The notes beneath the pieces are model-generated. The model worked only from the letters and a program-made list of their open reading frames with translations, was not told the origin of the DNA and did no database searches. Positions 48,001 through 59,686 of a stretch of DNA of 64,000 bases are shown piece after piece. Numbering within the stretch: position 1 is the first letter of the stretch; each line of letters starts with the position of its first letter. Source of the DNA: Sipunculus nudus (lineage: Eukaryota; Annelida; Sipuncula; Golfingiida; Sipunculidae); assembly GCA_026874595.1 (NCBI GenBank), contig CM049317.1:76267891-76331890 (forward strand). Direction: 5' to 3'. A program made the translations under genes and the position numbers.

Positions 48001-48946
48001 CTTTCTATATTGAAATTTTTGGGGGAGGGTATTCCTTGAGAATTCTAGCAGAAGTAATCTTTATATCATATAAGTGAAACCCATGACAAAAGTTCCTGCA
48101 AAAACCTTAGGATTAAAATATGCGTTCCTATCAGTTCCTATCAGCTCATTACAAAAATATGCATCATGTGGATTTTCCACAGGTGCAGCTAGTATGAAAT
48201 CAATACTAGAATTCTGCACTCTAAGGAAAGCAAACCTTCACCATATATTCCGCCCGTTTTTCTATTTGTGCATGAGTGACTGTAGATTTGAGAATATTCT
48301 TTGATGACGTTTCCGAAACCGGGTCACGATCCGGATATACACCAAAATCTTATCGACTCTTCCTTGGCCCATTCCAAAACTGCCATGAAAAAAATTCATG
48401 ACATTCCGTTTTATGATAGGATGTGTAATGTTGTAAACAAGGACACACAAACACAAATTAAAACACAGACACACGAACGGGGATGAGCTTTCCCCTCCTG
48501 GCAGAAGTAATAACACCTACGTGATTACATCATTTATTTTTTTCTCAATTTCTTTTCTAAGCTTCTATGACAATGTCTGCAGTGCGTTTGTATTTTCTTT
48601 GTTAATATGAATTTTGTTATTAGAATTTATGGAATATTTTTGTCAGGACCTCTTGATATACATGTTAAATATGCTTCTCATTCTTGTAATCCCTGTTTGA
48701 CACAGACCGGAAGCAGCTGAATCAGGAACTCTTCAAGAGACCGCCAGCTGTTCTATAGGCGAGATTGAAGAATACTGCGGGCTATACTCTCACGCTGACA
48801 CACGCCTTGAGACCGACAGGTCTCATATGAGGGGACAATATCTACACACGCTCACTCAAAATTCACAAGCAGGACACGGAATGCGTCACATTGGCGAGAG
48901 TGATATTGACATAGATCCAAGGGATAGTGACTGTCTATATTATTAA
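39767..48946 (+). CDS. Receptor E: tandem-CTLD transmembrane receptor, 7 exons, 388 aa
   Basis: Exons 39767-39866, 41727-41921, 43107-43220, 43691-43918, 44299-44451, 45032-45167 and 48706-48946 join in consistent phase to 1167 nt, open throughout. The order is: signal peptide (core PLILLLLNL; Met6 is the conserved start); CTLD1 (about 37-136; C49, WRWTDGT, then C111, C125 and LCQFE); CTLD2 (about 138-258; C157, C174, HWIGYYS, C233, C248 and PFICMNY); transmembrane helix 276-296; then KRRCRKH stop-transfer and an 80-residue acidic tail with Tyr332 in IEEYCGLY (a YxxL/YxxPhi motif), Tyr354 and a terminal DCLYY. Neither CTLD has EPN or QPD, so calcium-dependent sugar binding is doubtful; protein ligands are possible. 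Signalling or endocytosis through YCGL is inferred. The donor after exon 4 (GTCGGT) is weak. Confidence 0.8.
40281..40718 (-). mobile_element. Possible solo LTR in intron 1 of receptor E
   Basis: The segment starts TGTTACC and ends CATAACA, so it has TG..CA ends with a 5-bp inverted TGTTA/TAACA. Read on the minus strand it has a TATA-like TTTATAGCGG about 80 bases in and AATAAA near the far end, the expected order for an LTR. No target duplication is visible and no internal retrovirus-like coding flanks it, so the call is tentative. Confidence 0.35.
40755..40865 (-). mobile_element. tRNA-like sequence, probable SINE head
   Basis: On the minus strand GTAGCTCATGTTGTAGCGG resembles an A box region, and GGTTTAATCC and GGTTGAACCCC resemble B boxes. 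The cloverleaf is not complete, so it is more likely a SINE head than a tRNA gene. Confidence 0.35.
41168..41472. repeat. (TTA)n trinucleotide microsatellite in intron 1 of receptor E
   Basis: About 300 bases of TTA/ATT triplets with GTA, TTG and TTT variants. The long poly-isoleucine frame on the minus strand is an artefact. Confidence 0.95.
42295..42690 (-). mobile_element. tRNA-derived SINE in intron 2 of receptor E
   Basis: A diverged copy of the element at 12880-13262: shared TGTACATCTG, GTCGGACTGCGTGACAGGG, AACACCGAGGATCCCC, GAACGCTCACC and the tRNA-like end (CTCTACCCCTAGACCACAGAAG on the + strand). The B box has decayed (TTCAGATCT). Confidence 0.6.
44972..45025. repeat. (TA)n microsatellite abutting a splice acceptor
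   Basis: About 53 bases of TA that end only a few bases before the acceptor of exon 6 (TAGTTTCAG|CC at 45031/45032), replacing the usual pyrimidine tract and branch region. Confidence 0.95.
45960..47360 (+). repeat. Local tandem duplication in intron 6 of receptor E
   Basis: About 45990-46600 and 46730-47360 are diverged copies of one segment. Shared landmarks are ACGCCTGTGACGCTTTTTCA, AAAAGGAAGTAAA, TACAGGTATGTTGATTTTTA, ATCTTCCCATGATAACCATGG and a C-rich/G-rich stretch after TTTTTTTTCAAAAGAA. No coding similarity was recognised in either copy. Confidence 0.65.
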
Positions 48947-49089
48947 TTGGGATTTTTGCAGAAATGGAAATATATCCTACACTTTTAATATGTTAAATGT
49001 AGGTATAGATTTATATAGCGCAATTATTATAATAACATTCAATGGCGCTTCGCAGAGGCTCTTAATTGTGAAAAATAGTATGACTTTAA

Positions 49090-49760
49090 GTTTTTCTTGA
49101 AGGAAGAAATTTCATCAATTTGTTTTAATGATTTCGGCAGAGCATTCCACTCCCTGATGCAGCAGCAATGAAAGCTCGGTCCCTCCATGACTTATATTTC
49201 AATCTGGACACCTCCAGCGTTACGACGTTAATAGAGAGGTGTGGATAGACAGGCTGTCTGACTTCAGCATATCCTTGTTGTAAGCTGCGCCGTAACCTGA
49301 TCCGAAAGGCAATAGGGAACCAATGGAGACTCTTCAGGATTGGCATTATATGCTCGCGTCTTGGTACTCTGCACAACACGCGGGCTGCTGAGTTCTGCAC
49401 ACGTTGAAGTTTCTGGATCTGTGTACTGGGCAGTCCTACAAGAATGGGATTGCAATGATCAATATGGCTGAAAACCAGAGCATGTATTAGAGTTTCGGCA
49501 CTCTTCTGGTTTAGGTATTTGCTTTCTTTCCCGATGTTTTGGAGTTGTACTTACGCTGTTTGGCACTTCATCTTGACGTGCACTTCCATAGACATTTTTT
49601 GTCTAAGTGTTCACCTATCTTGCGGACAAACTCAATGGGCTCAAAACTACTGTCCCCGATAAATATAGATAATTTACCACATTTGGTGAGTTGTTTCTGA
49701 GTGCCAATAACCATGTATTCTGTCTTGGCATCATTCATTTTAAGCTTCATTTTTTACATC
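49090..49760 (-). mobile_element. Non-LTR retrotransposon RT fragment (jockey/CR1-like)
   Basis: On the minus strand, LKMNDAKTEYMVIGTQKQL (49750 downward) is the RT thumb-side NxxKTE motif. Near 49400, QNSAARVLCRVPRREHIMPILK, then SLHWFPIAFRIR, is the standard C-terminal end of jockey/CR1/L2-type RTs. The two lie in different frames. The catalytic part is missing, so it is a 5'-truncated, dead copy, in opposite orientation to receptor E just upstream. Confidence 0.75.
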
Positions 49761-50634
49761 TTATCTTTGTTATCCTCGGTGCATTGTTCCAAAGAACAAG
49801 GTAGGATCAACTCCTGCATATATTTGATGGTCATCAGTATTACCATGGCCCTTTTTGTTATGATTGCCGATGGGCTAGAGTATTGAGAACAATTGCAGGT
49901 TTGAGACAGGGGGGTAGTTCTTCAGGGTCAGATGGGACGGATACTGGTTAACCATATGTGTCAATAGTATAACACCAAGATATTCTTTCAAATGCTTGTG
50001 AGTGAGCTGATCAGTTGTGAGCTGATCTTGACATTTGTCAAATAATTGTGTTATTTTAATCGTTATTAGTTTATTATAATATTAGAACTACACTACATAA
50101 ATTATCTGATTGGACAAGAACAGGTATAGGAAATTTGCAACATAAACAGGATTTCTCTACAGAGGTACGTCATCTAATATTATTAATAATATAACTGTAT
50201 GGATCAATTTTCCAACTTTTAATCTTGTACCGATTGTTTTGCTGTTATCAAATGAGAAGGAATGATAAAAATAAGATGTACATATGAGTGAACTTGATTA
50301 CACCAAGATCTCTAGGCTTGTTGTGAGAAGACAAAACGTGTTGTTTTACATACAAGAATTAAGGTAATAAAGCTATCCCATCAATAATTTAAAACGTTAT
50401 ACTTTGAAGCTTTATACTTTCTCTACTGAGCCCGGGATTTTAACAGTTATTTTGCTTCACAAAGTAACTACAGTTACAGTTCTAAATCGCCATTTGACGA
50501 TGATGTAAAATTGCAAATTACACAAGACTAGGTGAAATGAACTTCACAGAACTTCTCATGTCATATTTGGGATTCGCTTTCCTGACAGGAACACATAAAC
50601 TTGGTATGTTTTAAAGCGTTTGGAAATTTTGAAA

Positions 50635-51300
50635 AAAATGTAAATTCCATTTCTCTGTAAAAGTTTTAGAGTGTATGTACAAATCATTAATACGTTTAGT
50701 ACTGGAGTGTGGTGTTTTAATATTTAACAATTGTTCTGTCAGACAGTCATACCAGTTGGAGAGTATACAACGGAAAGCATGTTTAACATGTACTGGAGCG
50801 CTCTCGACTTCCAGCACTGGAGCTATGGTAAAAGAGCTATAATGGTCAAGTATAAAAATATGAAGAGAGCTGGCTATACAATCCACATTTTATAAAATCA
50901 TTAACGGACTAGCTCCAGATTATCTGCTTATATATTAACTCAAACGCTGTCTCATGCTCAGCCCTATACAATCCGCGCAAATCGCATTTGCTAAAGATAC
51001 CGAGGTTCACACTTTTCGTTCGTTCCAATATTCTTTTTTTTTCCTTTCAATAGCCTGCAAACTTTGGAAAAGTTTCCTATAATTTAGTCTACTTCAATCG
51101 ATTCCTTTAAGGAAAATGTTCGTGACTGTTTAAACCCTGCCTCTCGAGAAATATACAGTTATTATTGCGACAATCATCCTCAACATGAAATTATCCATAC
51201 TCGGTTACGACTAGGTGCTAGTTACTTAAATCAATACCTATTTTCAGTTGGAAAGACTGATGGTTATAATCTAATTGATATGCTCGAAATGGACTGAGAC
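50635..51300 (+). mobile_element. Second non-LTR RT C-terminal fragment
   Basis: + strand frames give YKSLIRLVLECGVLIFNNC, QSYQLESIQRKACLTCTGAL, YKIINGLAPDYL, then after frameshifts IHTRLRLGASYLNQYLF. This is the order found at the C-terminal end of jockey-type RTs. It is not a copy of the 49090-49760 fragment. Stops and frameshifts show it is dead. Confidence 0.7.
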
Positions 51301-51387
51301 GTTTATTTTTATTGTATTACGCCTACCAGTAATAATATATGTATAAAAATCAGTGTATGTAGAATGTCAATCTGTTTTAACGTATAT

Positions 51388-51393
<6 letters not shown>

Positions 51394-51439
<46 letters not shown>
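51394..51439. repeat. (TA)n microsatellite
   Basis: Pure TA run just past the RT fragment. Confidence 0.95.
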
Positions 51440-51440
<1 letters not shown>

Positions 51441-51619
51441 TCGTGTGTGAATATATGTGCACTTTTCCAATCTGATCATTTATATATACATATATACATT
51501 CATGTTAATTTTTCACTTTCTTTAAATTTATATGCAGGAGAGCATTTGCATTAGCCTTATCGGCTGCTGTGTTATCCTACTGAAATAAATATTTTTCCAC
51601 CTTGGAAATATATTTTTCA

Positions 51620-51835
51620 CACCTAGTAATTCGTGCGCACAGATTAGTCATTCGTGCGCACGAATTAATAAATAATTTTTTCCACCTTGGAAATTTATTT
51701 TTTCACACCGATAAATTCGTGCGCACGAAATAGTAAAATTATGGCCACGAATTACTAATTCGTGCGCACGGATTAATAATTCGTGCACACGAATTAATAA
51801 ATATTTTTCACCATGTCGTCTCCCGGGCTCCGTAT
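51620..51835. repeat. Cluster of palindromic ATTCGTGCGCACGAAT motifs
   Basis: At least five full or partial copies of the 16-base perfect palindrome ATTCGTGCGCACGAAT (for example near 51633, 51651, 51716, 51752 and 51779), separated by TAATAAATA-type linkers and a repeated TTTTCCACCTTGGAAAT block. Every copy can form a cruciform. No protein is recognised. Confidence 0.8.
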
Positions 51836-51839
51836 TTCT

Positions 51840-54800
51840 CAAATAAATAAAAAAAATTAATATTTAGTGAACAGCCCTGTAATATTCCTGTAACGTTTCA
51901 TTATTGGAGGATACGATACGTATCACGATCCGTCTTAAGGATATGATAAAAGATACCATACATATAAAGTATATTTATGTTTGGATTAAGAGTCTACTTA
52001 TCCCAACTCCACCAATATTGTTCGCAACGCGTCGGAATGAATGTCGAGCATACCTTAATTTCGTTGTAATGTTAACATATGATTTAAATTTAGTGCGCAT
52101 CATTGGCACTACTGATCCGACAATGTATAGATCCACTGTTTTCGAAAAATGCCAACAGATATCAAATAACCAAATACGATTATAAATAACTTGAAATAAC
52201 ATGTATGGTGAGTCCATATACATCAAAGATCGTCTTTCGGGCCTGCTTTATCTTGCAATTCTTTTATAGAAAATGTGAAGCTGACTTTTTTTTAAATATA
52301 CGAAAATTGTCATATGGAATTGAAGATCTGATTGTCCTTTTAATATGGCATGTTCTTCTGACAATGAGGATACGATAGTATCTAGCAGGTTTCAAAACAT
52401 CCTTATCTCTACACAGTGTCGAATACAAATGACTTAATTTTCCAATGTCACTTAGCTTTGCTGTATTTGATGTATATTATTGATAAGCAGGAGAGGCAAC
52501 AGGCGGTACACAATAGCACGCCACGTCACGCTATGCAATTTCAAGTCAATAACAACCTGATAATAATATATTTCAAATTGACATTGTTTTATAGCATGGT
52601 GTTAGGACTCGGCGGTCTCGCGGCCTGGTTTTGATCTCTCGTTAGGTAAAAGAGGTATAATTTGTTTTCACACCAGGTAGCAGTGAGCTGGCGATGATGA
52701 CATGATTATATGTTGGTCATTATTTTGTAATGTTAGCTTTATTACGTGATTTTGAACAAAGGGAAATATGAGTTTTTTGCTTACGAAAGCATAATAAGAA
52801 TTTTCATTTTCAATCATAATTAAGCACAGAGAAGGCTGCTGCTTATTGTATCATATCGTTGTTACTCCAAACAAAATAGTGAAAGCTCCATAAGTGAGAC
52901 AACCAAATGCATCATAATTATTCATTACCAGAGCCATGAGTAAACTGGACTGTTCCGAAAAAAAAGGCCTGAAAAAAGACTATATATACACATATTATAA
53001 AAACATGTTAAAATATATCTACATTACGGTAATGAACTAAGCTGTGTTACAATAATAAAATATAAGTTATAAAATGTTTTAAGAATTACATAAATCTTAA
53101 CGACTGAGGTTAATCACTCACATTAATTCTCAGACAGAACCATGTGTTGGTTCACCTAACATGTGATGGATTTATTCTGTAAAGCTATTATCTATAAGTA
53201 CCAAATTATATACAGTACACCATAACATGTAACAAAATAATAATAGTTCTCATACCTGATTTATGGGTCTAATGACCTATCACTTTGCCCACAAGGATAG
53301 TAATTCTAAATTAACTTTAACATTATACTTATAATAACAAAGTAAACGAGAGAGGAAAGCAGGGATATAGTCTGTGGATTGATTTACCTTAACATAAAGG
53401 TAATGAAAATATTTAATAATAATATTTATTCATATAATACCGCGCCAATACCCAGCACTCAGTGCTGCTCAGTGGCGCCATTACAGGTGAAGATAAACAT
53501 ATAATGTGCACACGCTGTGCACTCATATCATTGAGACAAGCATCACCACCAGAATACAGATATATATGCAGATAAAATAGAGCCATAAATGGAACAACCT
53601 GGAACGTCAGTCGGAAACATATCGTCATCCAGAATTATCTACCAATTGGTTCATGTTTAATCTTTTAAACTGCGGTGCTGTCAGCAAGACATTTACACTG
53701 ATACCTGCGCAATGTCATTTTAAAAATTGAAGATACATGACATAGTTTTTGGTTGTGTAGCAAATAATACTGTGTAAATGCATTTTATGCATTTTCAAAT
53801 ATTTGAATTTTTATACTTAACATCATGGTGTTGTTTCTATAACACATTTCTATAACAGAAAAGCATAAACAATTCTGTAAGTCGAAGTCAGCTAAGTCGA
53901 AATGAATATGTCTCGGATTTATTGGCATAAATGCCCCCCCCCCCGGCCCCTATTTAAACCGCACTGACAAACCCTAATGTTCAAGGTTGGAGTGCTTCTG
54001 ATGATATTATACGTCATATAAGATTGCCAATTTGATAAAGCCGGCAAAATCATTTGCTGAGCAAAGATGTCACACCGATAAAATGTATGACACAACCTTC
54101 AAGGGCAACTATTTATACTAGTAAAACATGAAACGACATTAAAAGTTATCGTCTCTTTCAGTAAATTGTTTCAAATCTAAATGTGTATTCTCTGTTAAAA
54201 AAAAGGCCTATTCAAAAAAGGCGCTCTGAAAAGTGGAACGTGGTACAGAAGTATCCGAATATTAAACACACACAGAATGACATAGCATTGGTTAAAGGTT
54301 GGTACTCTCTGTCTCCGGTTCGTCCTACTTGGCTACTTCTGACCTGTAACAATCCAAACACAAGGGCTTATCAGGTGAATGATTGTACATTTATGACTAC
54401 GGACTCGATCAGTGTTCTGTACCAAGAGTATTTCCCGACGATACAACCGTGACTTCTGCATGCTGTGCGTTGCTCACACAACGTGCTAATCATTGAATCT
54501 TATTTATTAAAATTCATACAAAATCAAGTAGTATTCAGGATATGTCTTACGGAAGAAATTGCGTTTACAGTTCTGTTTTTCTACGATAGGTCTGAGGATG
54601 CATACCTTAGACCTGGTGATATCTTGTACACCAATCTACTGTTATGATGGCAGCGATTTTTTTTTAATTTTCTTCCCAGAATATGATACACGATATAGAC
54701 ATATTCATAATGGCAATAGTGTAGCATATTACAAAACTTTGTACATATTTCTCCATACAGAATTTGACTGCCGAGTCTTATTCATGTAACAAAAACAGTG

Positions 54801-55857
54801 ATATGTCTAAGTAGCGACTTACTTCCTGCAAACAAATATATATATAAAAAGGAAGTCAGTCGGACAAAGGATATGTTAAATACATTGGTCGGACTTATAT
54901 TTGCGAAGAGTTGTTCGAGGATAAATCATGAATGAAGTTTGTACAATAACTAGATAAATGAACCGTTCAACGGTATGCTGCATATTAGTAATAACATACA
55001 TGATTACTTCTGACACACTTTCCTGGTTATGGGTTCCGTTTAGCCAGGACGGACATCCCGGTGTCCCTCTGCTACGGTCGACTGTAGAATTTCTGTTCTG
55101 TTTCCTGTTTAAATACACATCAACATTTCTTTTGATCAAGGGTAGTTATTGAAGCCTCGGTGTCATAGTATAGTTAAACTTTGGATAAGAATTTATAATT
55201 GAAACGTATTTACTACACGAGATACTATCACTGCGTTGGTTTGATGGAACAAATGGCCCGAGTCAATGAATTCAGAAATTGAACAAGGCATAAAATTCTA
55301 ACAAACTGTTTTACGTCATTCCTATCTAGAAGTTCTGTCTTTTATATCGGGCATTAAAGTTGTAAACAAAAAAGTAGTAACTCTAATTGATCAATACAGT
55401 CACCTGATATTAGATAAATTTGATAGCCGAGCATGAAGTGTCTAAAATAGGTACATGATTTGGATATTATTACATAAGAATGCTGTATCTACTGACATTT
55501 GTGGCACGTTTCTGTGTTTTAGAAAAAAGGATTATACAAACATAATATACAGATATAATGAACAACTTGTACATTTTCAAGATTTTGTCATCCCTGCATA
55601 TGTTAATGTTTATACTTGGAAAAAAAACTGAAGAGAAATTTTCTTCCACCACAAGTAAAACTGGGCATAATCAATAAACTGATAAGACTAAATCAATACC
55701 TATTGTTAAGTACTGAAAAAAACGAACCAGCTGGTGGAAAGAATACACAATCAGACAAGTTATTTCCAAACGCAGAAGTCTGGTAATATTAAAAAGACAA
55801 AACTGAATGAAAATTATTTATATATTGAAAGGTCTGGTGAAATTGTTCAATCATCTA

Positions 55858-55859
<2 letters not shown>
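51840..55859. other. Gene-free stretch, nothing firm
   Basis: No recognised domain. A frame at 54183-54452 (with KGWYSLSPVRPTWLLLTC) and one at 54958-55152 (signal-like MNRSTVCCILVITYMITS) look slightly protein-like but have no family match or convincing splice sites. A C tract lies at 53935-53944. Confidence 0.4.

Positions 55860-55927
<68 letters not shown>
55860..55927. repeat. (TA)n microsatellite
   Basis: Pure AT run of about 67 bases, the longest of its kind in the window. Confidence 0.95.
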
Positions 55928-55929
<2 letters not shown>

Positions 55930-58354
55930 ACTGGTCAGGGCCAATTAATACAATAGTAACAGGGCTAGGGAAACAACAACAACATGGTGACAAGTAAACA
56001 ATGACACAAAATTCGGTGCCATCGGAACTCTTCCTGAGATCAGAGACGGTACATTTTATCTGCCTGCACACTCATTTCGTCGTCAAATTATGGTATCAAT
56101 AGCCCCATATCTGGAAGGAACATTGGTCGATATTCTTTAAGGTACAGATAATGCATATTAATTTAATGTTATTATCCAAGAAATACTATTAGAACTATGA
56201 TAATAGTCGACTGGAGGTCAATGTGACTTAATTCTGAAAGTTCTTAGAAGTTTCCTCCGGATCGATGGACAGTCTTATTGGCCTTATATATCCATAAGTC
56301 AGGTAACACTTCACCTTTAAATGTAATATTTTTTATACTTCCTGGGTATGTGTTATGTCAGAGCTACCAAACCTACCATATAGAATGCCATGCAGGCAGA
56401 GGCAGGGTGACATATATAATATTTGATATTAGATCTTGATTGACAGGAAAGGATCCAACTCTTTAGTGCAATCAATATCCAGCGCCCAGGGTTTTCCTTG
56501 GGCCGGCTAACACAACATTTAAAGCTCACTTAATACGGCACAGATTTAAGCAAACAACACAGATATTAGCTAAACTAAATTTGGGACAATAACATGTGTA
56601 CCGTATTACTAAAGGCATTTTCATATGTCATTGGCGTTTTCGAAAATGGTTGCTACAATTGTGAAGGAACATATCAGTGAGAACCAATCTCATCACAAAT
56701 ATTTAAATGGTATATGATATGTGAAAAGATATAAGACATGTGTGCAAAATTTTATGTAGTTGTTGTCACGAAGCGCACAATATCAAATATCTACCAATAT
56801 ATATGCCTTATATTATGCTGTAGGACAATGGCAGTTTTGATATAGATTGTTATCAGGTTGCCACCTTTTAAATGTGTAACTTGACGAGGCGTGTTATTTT
56901 ATACAGCCTGTTGCATGTTTGCGATGACAGATAAACCAAACTTGCTTTCATTGTCCACATTAAAAGGACACTTCGATCTCCATTTCCACAGTATAACTAT
57001 TTTCGTACATGTACATATTCACCTTTAACAGAGCTATCGTAACATTTGTGTAACCATAACAGGTCCAGTCTACGGTCTTCGGTATATGGACATGTCCGAC
57101 ATGTTAATGAAAATATGTTTTCCCTGTGTTTGGTTAATTGATTTCTGTTGACAAATTTGCACAAAAAAGTAAATGGTTAGTGTAACACATTTCATGAACG
57201 ATCTAATAAATTTCTGGTGGTTAATATGACCTGAGCTATCACCTTGACCTGAGCTGAAGAGGTGTGTGCCTGAGTTGGAGGACAGAAACGTTTGGTGAAT
57301 GCGTATCAAAAAGATCGGATTCTGCCGTGTTGTGTGTAAGGATATTCCAGCATTTGGACCGAGTCGCTGACTAACTGGAACATAAAGGTGGCCAGGATAT
57401 TTAGTGGAGCTCAGTTGCCCTTTCTCCTTATATATATATATATATATATATATAAATTACAAACAAATAAGGGTTATTTGTGACTCAGGTTGTTAATCGG
57501 CAGGTATTCGTGGCACAGTAGTTTAGACTTTTCACTTTTCTTATTTTATTGCACAGAACATAGATGTCGTAGTGAGTGGGGTTTCAACAAATAATTTAGG
57601 ATAATGCAAGGCTAAGATCGATACTTTGTCAGCTGATAGTAAGGAGTCTGAGATAAATGGCATAGAGATAGAAAATCCGCATACAAATTGTCTACGTCAG
57701 GCGTTTAGGTTCAGGTCTAGGCGGGGGCTTGGAGGATTTACACTCGTCTCCGGGGTTAGTAATTTATAAACATGTAAGGTTATTGCGCGACTCAGGCTGT
57801 CAATTGCCAGGTGTTCGTGACACCCCAGTGTAGCGTTTTCGAGGTGTTTTCCCATGGCCATGGTTTGGGCCGACTGCCCATTCTTTACGGGGACGGTTCG
57901 GCAGATTATAATTCGGAATGAGCACATCTTTTGATTGACTTTAAACAAGAAATATATAGACTGGTACCCAGCACAATTGAAAGAGCCTAATCAAAAGATG
58001 ACAAAAACTTCTGTGCGGGCATACCATAAAAGTACAAATTAATGGATACAAACCAGTTGCAAATGAAGATGCCAGCCTTGTGTTTATTTATATAAACAAG
58101 TAACTGACAAGCATTATTTACAGGTTTAGCGCTTAGAAAAGGGTAGGGATGGTTTATATAGTTGATTGAAAACTGTTTAAGCCCAAATTTGAACCAACTA
58201 TTATTCAAGCGCCTGTGTAATGAGGTACATGATGATCCGCTAGGGCCTAGACCTACAGGGTTTTATATTTGACATTGAATCTGTTTCAGGAGAACTAAAA
58301 GTTCAGCATTACTTATCACTTATTCAGCCTGTCATTTTTATAACAAGGTACACC
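55928..58354. other. Gene-free stretch upstream of FkbM gene; small local duplication
   Basis: No gene is recognised. 57451-57530 and 57740-57840 share GGTTATTTGTGACTCAGG-like and CAGGTATTCGTGGCAC-like blocks, a diverged local duplication. A short (TA)n lies at 57429-57454. Confidence 0.4.
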
Positions 58355-59414
58355 ATGGCATCAAGAAAAGACTGCAGGCTGGCGGTAGTGATTACGGGTC
58401 TGGTTGCACTGTGCCTCTTGAAGGTCCTGCCTGCGTCTTACAATTTAACAGTGAGAAGTCCTGAAAAGCCAGAGTGTATCAAAGGTAGAAATTATAATAA
58501 CTACCGATATAATTAATAATATTGGTCGTTTATGACAAATATATGGCTACTATTATCAAATAAATCCTGTCTTAAGAATACTGCCATCAGCGTGCTATGG
58601 TATTTTTATATCCTTTTTTCATACTCATAAATTATGTACATGTACTCATAATTGGATATCAATTTATCCTGAAACGTGGCTTAATAACTAAAAGAAATCT
58701 TAACGTTTTAAACCTTACACTACCATGATTTTTACAGGCTGTCGTCAGAAACCCGGGGTACCTTTTAACAGCCAGTTTGGGGAGGACAGAGGTTTATTTT
58801 CTAAAATATTTTCAGAACCTCTCGTTTGTAACGGAACGTTTGTTGAGATCGGAGCTTTGGACGGAATAACAATCAGTAACAGCAAATTTTTCGAAGATGC
58901 TCTTGGCTGGACCGGCGTTTTGATAGAAGCTAATCCCGTGAATGTTATCAGGGTCCGCAAAAACCGACCAAAGGCGATAATAAGGGATGTAGCCATTTGT
59001 CCAGCCGGACAGAAAACTGCAAAGTTCATAGGATATAGGAACGTCGGTGGGATACAGGATTATATGACTGAAAAACATAAACGTACAATAAAATCCAACC
59101 GTGTACCGTGCCAAGTACCGTGCATGCCCATGGGAGATTTGCTTCGGGAAGCGGGAGTACAGTATGTAGATTTGTTCAGCCTTGACGTAGAAGGGGGAGA
59201 GCTAATGGTTCTCAAAACGTTTGATTGGACAATACCAGTGCACGTCTTTTTGATTGAAATGGGACATGGCAGAGATATCCTGATTCGTGCACTGCTAAAA
59301 CGCCATGGTTATCGTCAAGCAGAATGGAAAATGAGTGACTTTTGCCCGGGAAGACATTGTTGGAAGAATGATGTATTTATAAATACAGACTTAGATCATG
59401 TCAGATGTCAATAA
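58355..59414 (+). CDS. FkbM-family methyltransferase, membrane-anchored, 2 exons, 268 aa
   Basis: Exons 58355-58484 and 58738-59414 join in phase 1 (GTAGAA donor, TTTTTACAG acceptor) to 807 nt. Residues 1-8 are basic and 9-25 hydrophobic (VVITGLVALCLLKVL): a signal anchor or signal peptide, then NLT, a possible glycosylation site. The catalytic domain (about 53-250) follows the FkbM (Methyltransf_21) pattern: NSQFGEDRGLF; SAM-binding FVEIGALDGITISNS at 78-92; the acidic end of the next strand in LIEANP (about 106-110); and VDLFSLDVEGGEL at 187-199. The family methylates hydroxyls of small molecules or glycans in bacteria; animal substrates are poorly known. The anchor suggests action in the Golgi/ER lumen. 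It is the only recognised gene in the last 15 kb and seems unrelated to the lectin cluster. Confidence 0.85.
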
Positions 59415-59594
59415 TTAAGATCTTGAAATGAGTTCGAAATCATGCATTAAAATGGAAAGGAAAAATCATCATTTGACATTGTCTTTATCACTATATGTTA
59501 TTACGTCATTAGTGAAACGGGACTGATTTATATGCACGTCCAGCGCAATGTATGATTTAATAGATGTTGAAATGCTGAAAGTGAATGTATGAAA

Positions 59595-59600
59595 AATAAA
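59595..59600 (+). terminator. AATAAA polyadenylation signal of the FkbM gene
   Basis: The AATAAA hexamer lies 181 bases after the stop codon, followed by GAGG. It is the first such hexamer downstream and a plausible cleavage signal. Confidence 0.5.
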
Positions 59601-59686
59601 GAGGCACCAGAGAAATAATTCCAATCAAGAAAGTACATATATTGAGCCCCTAAACTGGCATACGTGATATTTTTTTTCTGGGTAAA

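Noticed and set aside
58745-59114. Minus-strand frames across the FkbM exon
   Set aside because: They are shadows of the + strand gene, with no family similarity.
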